Below are positions 61,123 to 64,000 of a stretch of 64,000 nt of DNA, piece by piece; the stretch's first letter is position 1; every line of letters begins with the position of its first letter. Where the stretch lies: assembly GCA_023101885.1 (NCBI GenBank), contig JALPQD010000076.1:572397-636396 (forward strand), in the 5' to 3' direction. A program made the translations under genes and the position numbers. Under the pieces are notes generated by a model. It did no database searches. It worked only from the letters and a program-made list of their open reading frames with translations, and was not told the origin of the DNA. The stretch comes from Typhlomys cinereus. Taxonomy: Eukaryota > Chordata > Mammalia > Rodentia > Platacanthomyidae.

Positions 61123-61952
61123 TGCACACCTGTGACCTTTATGCATTTTTATGTATTCATTCATCTGATGATTGGAAATATGACTCATTTCATATCTTTG
61201 CTAATATGAACATTGCTGGTATGGGGATATAGTTGTGTCTCCCATATGTTTGATTTCACTTCCTTTGGGTGTAAACATGCTGAAGACTTATGGAACATAT
61301 GATAGCTCTATTTTTCATTTCTTCAGGAATATATACACTGCTTTCTAGAAAGGTTGTGTTAATTGGCATTCCCAGTAAGGGTGTAAAAGAAGAGTCCTGA
61401 TTCTTCCTAGTATTTATATTATTCATAATTGCTTAGTATTGGTTTTTGTTTCAGTTTTTAAATGAAGATTTGATTATTTTGTCTTGGGGCCGTGGGTTTT
61501 TGTTTGTTCATTGCCTGGCTGGTTGGTTGGTTGAATTTTCCTAATGGCAGTTCTAAGTGGTATGAGGTAACATTTCACTGTGGTTTTAGTAATCTCCCTG
61601 CTTCTTAGCAACATGGACTATTTATTCATGTACTTTTTGATCATTTGTAGGTCTTCTGGAAAGTGATTCATTTGGCTCTTTTGCCCATGTTATAAACGTT
61701 TCTTTTGGCTGTTTTTTAGTTTGTTTGTTTGTTTGTTTGTTTTTACTGTTGGGTTGTGTAAATTCCTCGCAAGTACTGTATGTGAATCCTGTGTAGTTGA
61801 TGAAGGTCATCTCTCATTTCCAGGCTTTCCCTTTCTCATTGATTTTTTTTTCCTTTGCTATACAGAAAGATTTGAAATTGAGCTAAACCATTTGACTATT
61901 TGGTTTGTTCATGGTGTTTTTGTAGTTGTTGCTTTAAAAAAAATTGCCTACA

Positions 61953-62050
61953 GCTTTGGTGGTACATACCTATAATCCCTGCACTTGGGAGGCAGGAAGA
62001 TTGTGAGTTCAGCCTTGATCAGATAAGACTTGCCTCAAAAAAACAAACAC
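61953..62050 (+). mobile_element. B1-like SINE
   Basis: 'CAGCTTTGGTGGTACATACC', 'ATCCCTGCACTTGGGAGGCA', 'GTGAGTTCAGCCTTGATCAG' and 'GCCTCAAAAAAAC' match B1. It splits the old L1. Confidence 0.82.
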
Positions 62051-62245
62051 AATTCTGACTTGAATGAAACAGCAGAGCCTTTCCCTTTTGTTTCTTCTAG
62101 TAGTTTTATAGTTCCAGATTTCACATCTAAGTGTCAATGCATTTTTAGCTGAGTTTTGTATACAGTGACATTCTATGTGTGGATATTTTGTTTCTCCAGC
62201 ACATGTATTAAAAAGAGTTTACTTACCTAAAGGCACTTCATTGGT

Positions 62246-62951
62246 GAAGTCATTTTTTGAAAATTAAAAATGGAACTGCCATATGGCCCAGCTATACCAC
62301 TCCTGGGAATATTCCCCAAAGTATCCACATTTTATTACAAAGACACTTGTTCATCTATGTTCACTGCAGCCCTATTCACAATAGCAAGAAAATGGAATCA
62401 GCCAACATCAACAGAGGAATGTGTAATGAAAATGTAGTAATACTATTCAGCCATCATAAAGGATGAAATTATGGAATTTTCTAGTAAATGGATGGATCTG
62501 AAAATTTTAATATTGAGTGAAGTATCTCAGACACAGAAAGATAAGCACCACATGTTCTTTCTTATATGCACATGCTAATATTGACATCTTTGGTAAAGCA
62601 TTTGTTTTAGAATTATTGTAAAAGCCAGAAAATTCTAAAAGGACCAATAAATGGGAAGGTGGGAAGGAATGGTTAGGGTGAAACATTTTAAAAGTGGAGA
62701 TTTAGAACACCACAGGAAGTAGGGTGAGGAAGGAATAATTGGGAAAATTACCTAGGGTGGCATGAGGGGATGGGATATAGGAGGGACAGAAGGACTTACA
62801 GAAAAATGCTAAGATTGTGGGAGGTAACCACAGAAACTTCATATGCTAATAATATATCAAAAATGTCTTATAAAGAAAGGACCAAGAATGGGCAGCTCCT
62901 ATGCAGAGGAGCAGAGTAAAACAAACAAATGACAAAAAAAAAAAAAAAAAG
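62246..62951 (+). mobile_element. L1 3' end, plus strand
   Basis: 'GGAACTGCCATATGGCCCAG', 'ATAGCAAGAAAATGGAATCA' and 'AGATAAGCACCACATGTTCT' are ORF2 C-terminal L1 sequence, followed by a 3' UTR with 'GGGAAGGTGGGAAGGAATGG' and an A run near 62935-62951. It is head-to-head with the older reversed L1. Confidence 0.82.
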
Positions 62952-63115
62952 ATACAAAAACTAAAGCCCAGAGCTGATCCATTTAGTACCCAGTGACAAT
63001 TAGAGACATACTAGAAGTAACAGTAATGTGGCACTTCCTGATAAGGTGCTGTTCAGAAAGATCTCGAAGATCCCCAAACGATATAGGCTTTTGTCATTGC
63101 TCTTGGTTGCTCTCC

Positions 63116-63138
63116 AAAAAAAAAAAAAAAAAAAAAAA
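63116..63138. repeat. Poly(A) run
   Basis: A run of about 22 A, probably the tail of a degraded retroposon to its left; that body is not identified. Confidence 0.6.
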
Positions 63139-63189
63139 TCAGTAAGACTCTATTACTGAAGAGGCAACACATTTTTTTTAAAATTTTAG

Positions 63190-63344
63190 TTTTATTTTAT
63201 TTATTCAATTGTGCGTGTGTGTGTATGTAGAACCACGGACGAATTCGGGAACCACCATGGACGCCTCCACCTCCTCCTTGTTTACTCTCCCCCCCCCCCG
63301 AATTCACAGGCTCCGCCCTACAGGACCGAAAACGCAGGCTGTTC
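63190..63344 (-). mobile_element. DIP-like SINE, reverse, head lost
   Basis: 'TTTTATTTATTCAATTGTGC', 'GAACCACGGACGAATTCGGG', 'AATTCACAGGCTCCGCCC' show a fresh-looking copy, but the tRNA-like head expected to the right is replaced by a C-rich tract. A C run (about 63291-63299) sits where other copies read 'TCTGTCCCGG'. Confidence 0.85.
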
Positions 63345-63423
63345 CCCCCCCCGCAGCCCCACCCTCTCCTCCCCCCGCCGCCCCCCCCCCCGCCGCCCTG
63401 CTGCCCCGCCTCCCCGCCCCGCC
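63345..63423. repeat. Extreme C-rich, CpG-rich tract
   Basis: Runs of C interrupted by G (CCGCCGCCCC...), far more GC than anything else here. It sits where the SINE head should be. Minus strand has G runs. Confidence 0.9.
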
Positions 63424-63545
63424 AGTCTCAAAAAATAGAGTGGAGAGTATAGATGAAGGCGCCTAACATCAAGTTCTGGCTTCCACATATGCATACATGG
63501 ATGCATGCACTCACTCACACACACATGTCCATACACACTTATAAT
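63424..63545 (+). mobile_element. B3-type SINE 3' half
   Basis: 'GTCTCAAAAAATAGAGTGGA', 'GAAGGCGCCTAACATCAAG', 'TGGCTTCCACATATGCATAC' and CA stretches match the B3 3' half. No head is visible. Confidence 0.7.
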
Positions 63546-63592
63546 CACACATACAGAGAAAGAGAGAGAGAGAGAGAGAAACAGAGCAAGAC

Positions 63593-63625
<33 letters not shown>

Positions 63626-63630
63626 AAGAA
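63546..63630. repeat. (GA)n tract
   Basis: GAGAGA runs with AAA and ACA interruptions. Confidence 0.93.
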
Positions 63631-63640
63631 TTCTTTGTCT

Positions 63641-64000
63641 AGATTCCTATTGGATTGGAAAGGTGCTTCTCAAGATATAGAAAAGTCTACCTGAAAAGGG
63701 AAGTTGTAACAATTATTTCCACATTAATTAAATCCTTTTCAGTAAAAAGGTAACAGGGAATTCATCTCAAAGAAAACAAGAGTATTTTTGAGATGAATTT
63801 CTTATTTATTTTCAATTTTTTAGTGGAATCTTTAGACTGTTCTGTATAAATGAACATGTTTTAAAAAGTTTTTTGTTTTCTTGCCTTTTTCTTAGCATAG
63901 GAATTGGTTGATTTATCCCAAAGCCAGAGAATGATTAATTTGTGGTTATGGATACCATAGTTAACATTTTATTGTTTCTGCTATTCAAAAAAGAAGCTTT
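63641..64000. other. Unassigned sequence
   Basis: Nothing recognised up to the window end. Confidence 0.4.

Larger units (their letters stand above)
61050..62245 (-). mobile_element. Old L1 ORF2 3' part, reverse
   Basis: Runs from 'ATGGTTGAATGGTACTAC' at 61064 through 'GGTATGAGGTAACATTTCAC', 'TTTTTGATCATTTGTAGGTC' and 'TGTGTGGATATTTTGTTTCT' (compare the order 22890 to 23780 in the large L1). A GT run (61081-61119) replaces the usual TATATA stretch, and a B1 interrupts it. No coding frame survives. Confidence 0.8.

Noticed and set aside
1..64000. CRISPR array, operon, riboswitch or phage-like system
   Set aside because: Repeats here are microsatellites and retroposons. There are no direct repeats with unique spacers, no gene clusters and no prokaryotic start-site signals; the sequence is mammalian.

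Overview
This window is ordinary non-coding mammalian nuclear DNA from a rodent. I can support no functional protein-coding gene, tRNA, rRNA, CRISPR array or prokaryote-type system anywhere in it. The repeats identify the lineage: B1, B3-type, B4 (B1+ID) and ID SINEs, ORR1-like and MT-like MaLR LTRs, and rodent-type L1s occur together, which points to the mouse-related clade. The most recent-looking SINE has the tRNA-like B2-superfamily head (GGGCTGGAGAGGTGGCTCAG) joined to a body that is not mouse B2. I therefore infer a non-murine rodent, possibly a dipodoid such as a jumping or birch mouse, but the species call is low-confidence.

Layout. 0-8.8 kb: AT-rich unassigned sequence with a few old SINEs and one MaLR LTR. 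8.9-10 kb: a SINE with a perfect 17-bp target duplication, then a 3' L1 fragment with a perfect 12-bp duplication. 10-16 kb: mostly unassigned, with a purine tract. 16-21 kb: ORR1-like and MT-like LTRs and SINEs. 21.7-27.7 kb: a minus-strand L1 of about 6 kb that keeps two ~205-bp promoter monomers, ORF1 and ORF2 remnants and a 3' UTR, but has lost the DNA from mid-ORF1 into the ORF2 endonuclease. 28.7-29.2 kb: a 5'-truncated processed pseudogene of IK (RED). 31-36 kb: a 310-bp pyrimidine tract, an LTR split by another LTR, a nested L1/SINE insertion and a CA-rich minisatellite grown from a B3 tail. 38.4-40.4 kb: an ancient L1 split by B1 and B3 insertions. 40.4-45.3 kb: largely unassigned. 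45-51.3 kb: LTRs and many SINEs. 51.7-52.7 kb: a GC/CpG-richer unique segment, the best candidate for a regulatory element. 54-64 kb: SINEs, LTRs, two oppositely oriented L1 3' ends meeting near 62.25 kb, and an extreme C-rich tract at 63.3-63.4 kb.

The elements do not work together as a pathway. The window is a record of successive retrotransposition, in which L1 machinery plausibly moved the SINEs and the IK copy (poly(A)-type tails, target duplications, 5' truncation). Boundaries without a stated target duplication are approximate to tens of bases. Family names come from recognising consensus-like sequence by eye, not from a database search.
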